A stretch of DNA of 32,248 nt from assembly GCA_022827245.1 (NCBI GenBank), contig JAJDTI010000031.1, forward strand, positions 1 to 32,248, written 5' to 3'. This document shows, one piece after another, positions 32,111-32,248 of this stretch; the stretch's first letter is position 1; each line of letters starts with the position of its first letter. Made by a program: the position numbers and the translations under genes. The notes beneath the pieces were generated by a model. That model saw only the letters and a list, made by a program, of their open reading frames with translations, did not search any database and had not been told where the DNA came from. The stretch is from Pseudomonadales bacterium (GTDB lineage Bacteria; Pseudomonadota; Gammaproteobacteria; Pseudomonadales; Azotimanducaceae).

Positions 32111-32248
32111 TCAGGAAACCCCGCCGTTGTCGAGGAAGCAGCGCAGACCCGCTTGGGCGAGCCATTCGGTCACCCGCTCCCGGTCGGCGTCGGACAGCGT
32201 GTGCGCGATCCGGTCGAGGATCATCCGGCGGGACTGCTCCGGGTAGGG
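32111..32248 (-). CDS. C-terminal end of an unidentified gene (5' part outside window)
   Basis: An open frame enters from the right edge and ends with TGA at 32111-32113, giving 45 residues that include RRMILDRIAHTLSDADRERV and end in CFLDNGGVS. The composition and helix-like pattern look like real protein, but I recognise no family. The gap to the hicB remnant is 48 nt. Confidence 0.45.
   Translation of the reverse strand, partial: PYPEQSRRMILDRIAHTLSDADRERVTEWLAQAGLRCFLDNGGVS

Noticed and set aside
1..32248. CRISPR array, tRNA or rRNA genes, insertion sequences, prophage
   Set aside because: No spaced direct repeats beyond the coding 33-bp units, no cloverleaf or rRNA sequence, and no transposase, integrase or phage gene was recognised.

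Overview
The window is GC-rich (roughly 70% G+C by eye) and almost fully coding. It has long shadow ORFs on the opposite strands, frequent GTG starts, lipoprotein signal peptides and overlapping ATGA/GTGA gene junctions. The gene content fits an uncultured, probably marine Pseudomonadota-like bacterium with an aerobic or scavenging lifestyle: DUF3604 lipoproteins, a HupE/UreJ-type protein, a spinster-type MFS transporter, an aryl-sulfate sulfotransferase, a sulfatase and peptide-type ABC importers. That placement is inference; there is no rRNA, tRNA or phylogenetic marker here.

Layout. (1) 1-2858, minus strand: crotonase, DUF169 protein and a secreted amidohydrolase (cut by the window edge), divergent from an acyl-CoA dehydrogenase (2924-4069, plus). 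(2) 4157-12132: a DUF3604 lipoprotein (plus), a decayed fragment of a different DUF3604 type, a small membrane-anchored coiled-coil protein with 33-bp tandem repeats, and a minus-strand operon DUF3604 - PpiC-type prolyl isomerase - HupE/UreJ. (3) 12249-13892: an aryl-sulfate sulfotransferase lipoprotein, facing the NAD-salvage pair pncB-pncA. (4) 13944-22951, minus strand: sulfatase, substrate-binding lipoprotein, DppB-type permease, a fused permease-ATPase, a second ATPase, then pncB and pncA. A 30-codon scrap of a binding-protein gene sits between the binding protein and the permease. (5) 23036-26484: an NTF2-like protein, then a minus-strand operon of a NIPSNAP/EthD-like protein, a CmcJ/NvfI-type oxygenase and a second, paralogous binding protein. 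(6) 26631-31455, plus strand: a thiamine-diphosphate enzyme, an MFS transporter, a GrdB-family protein and a glutathione S-transferase. (7) 31631-32248: a HicB-like antitoxin gene broken by a nonsense codon, and the end of an unidentified gene.

The standout is the GrdB-family gene at 29566-30762. It reads as two ORFs only because of an in-frame TGA at 30031-30033, in the motif TPV-UGA-PNC. A perfect 17-nt hairpin starts exactly 11 nt after that TGA, the geometry of the minimal E. coli fdhF SECIS element. I read it as a selenocysteine codon and the gene as one 398-residue selenoprotein. It sits in an operon with a ThDP enzyme, an MFS carrier and a GST, with none of the usual glycine/betaine reductase partners in the window. 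A second in-frame TGA (31931, in hicB) lacks these features and looks like a real nonsense mutation.

How the parts may work together (inference): regions 4-6 look like an uptake-and-breakdown island for organic substrates. Two related binding proteins probably share one ABC channel, and the sulfatase, oxygenase, ThDP enzyme, selenoprotein and GST supply processing and redox chemistry. Regions 1-2 add acyl-CoA catabolism and envelope proteins.
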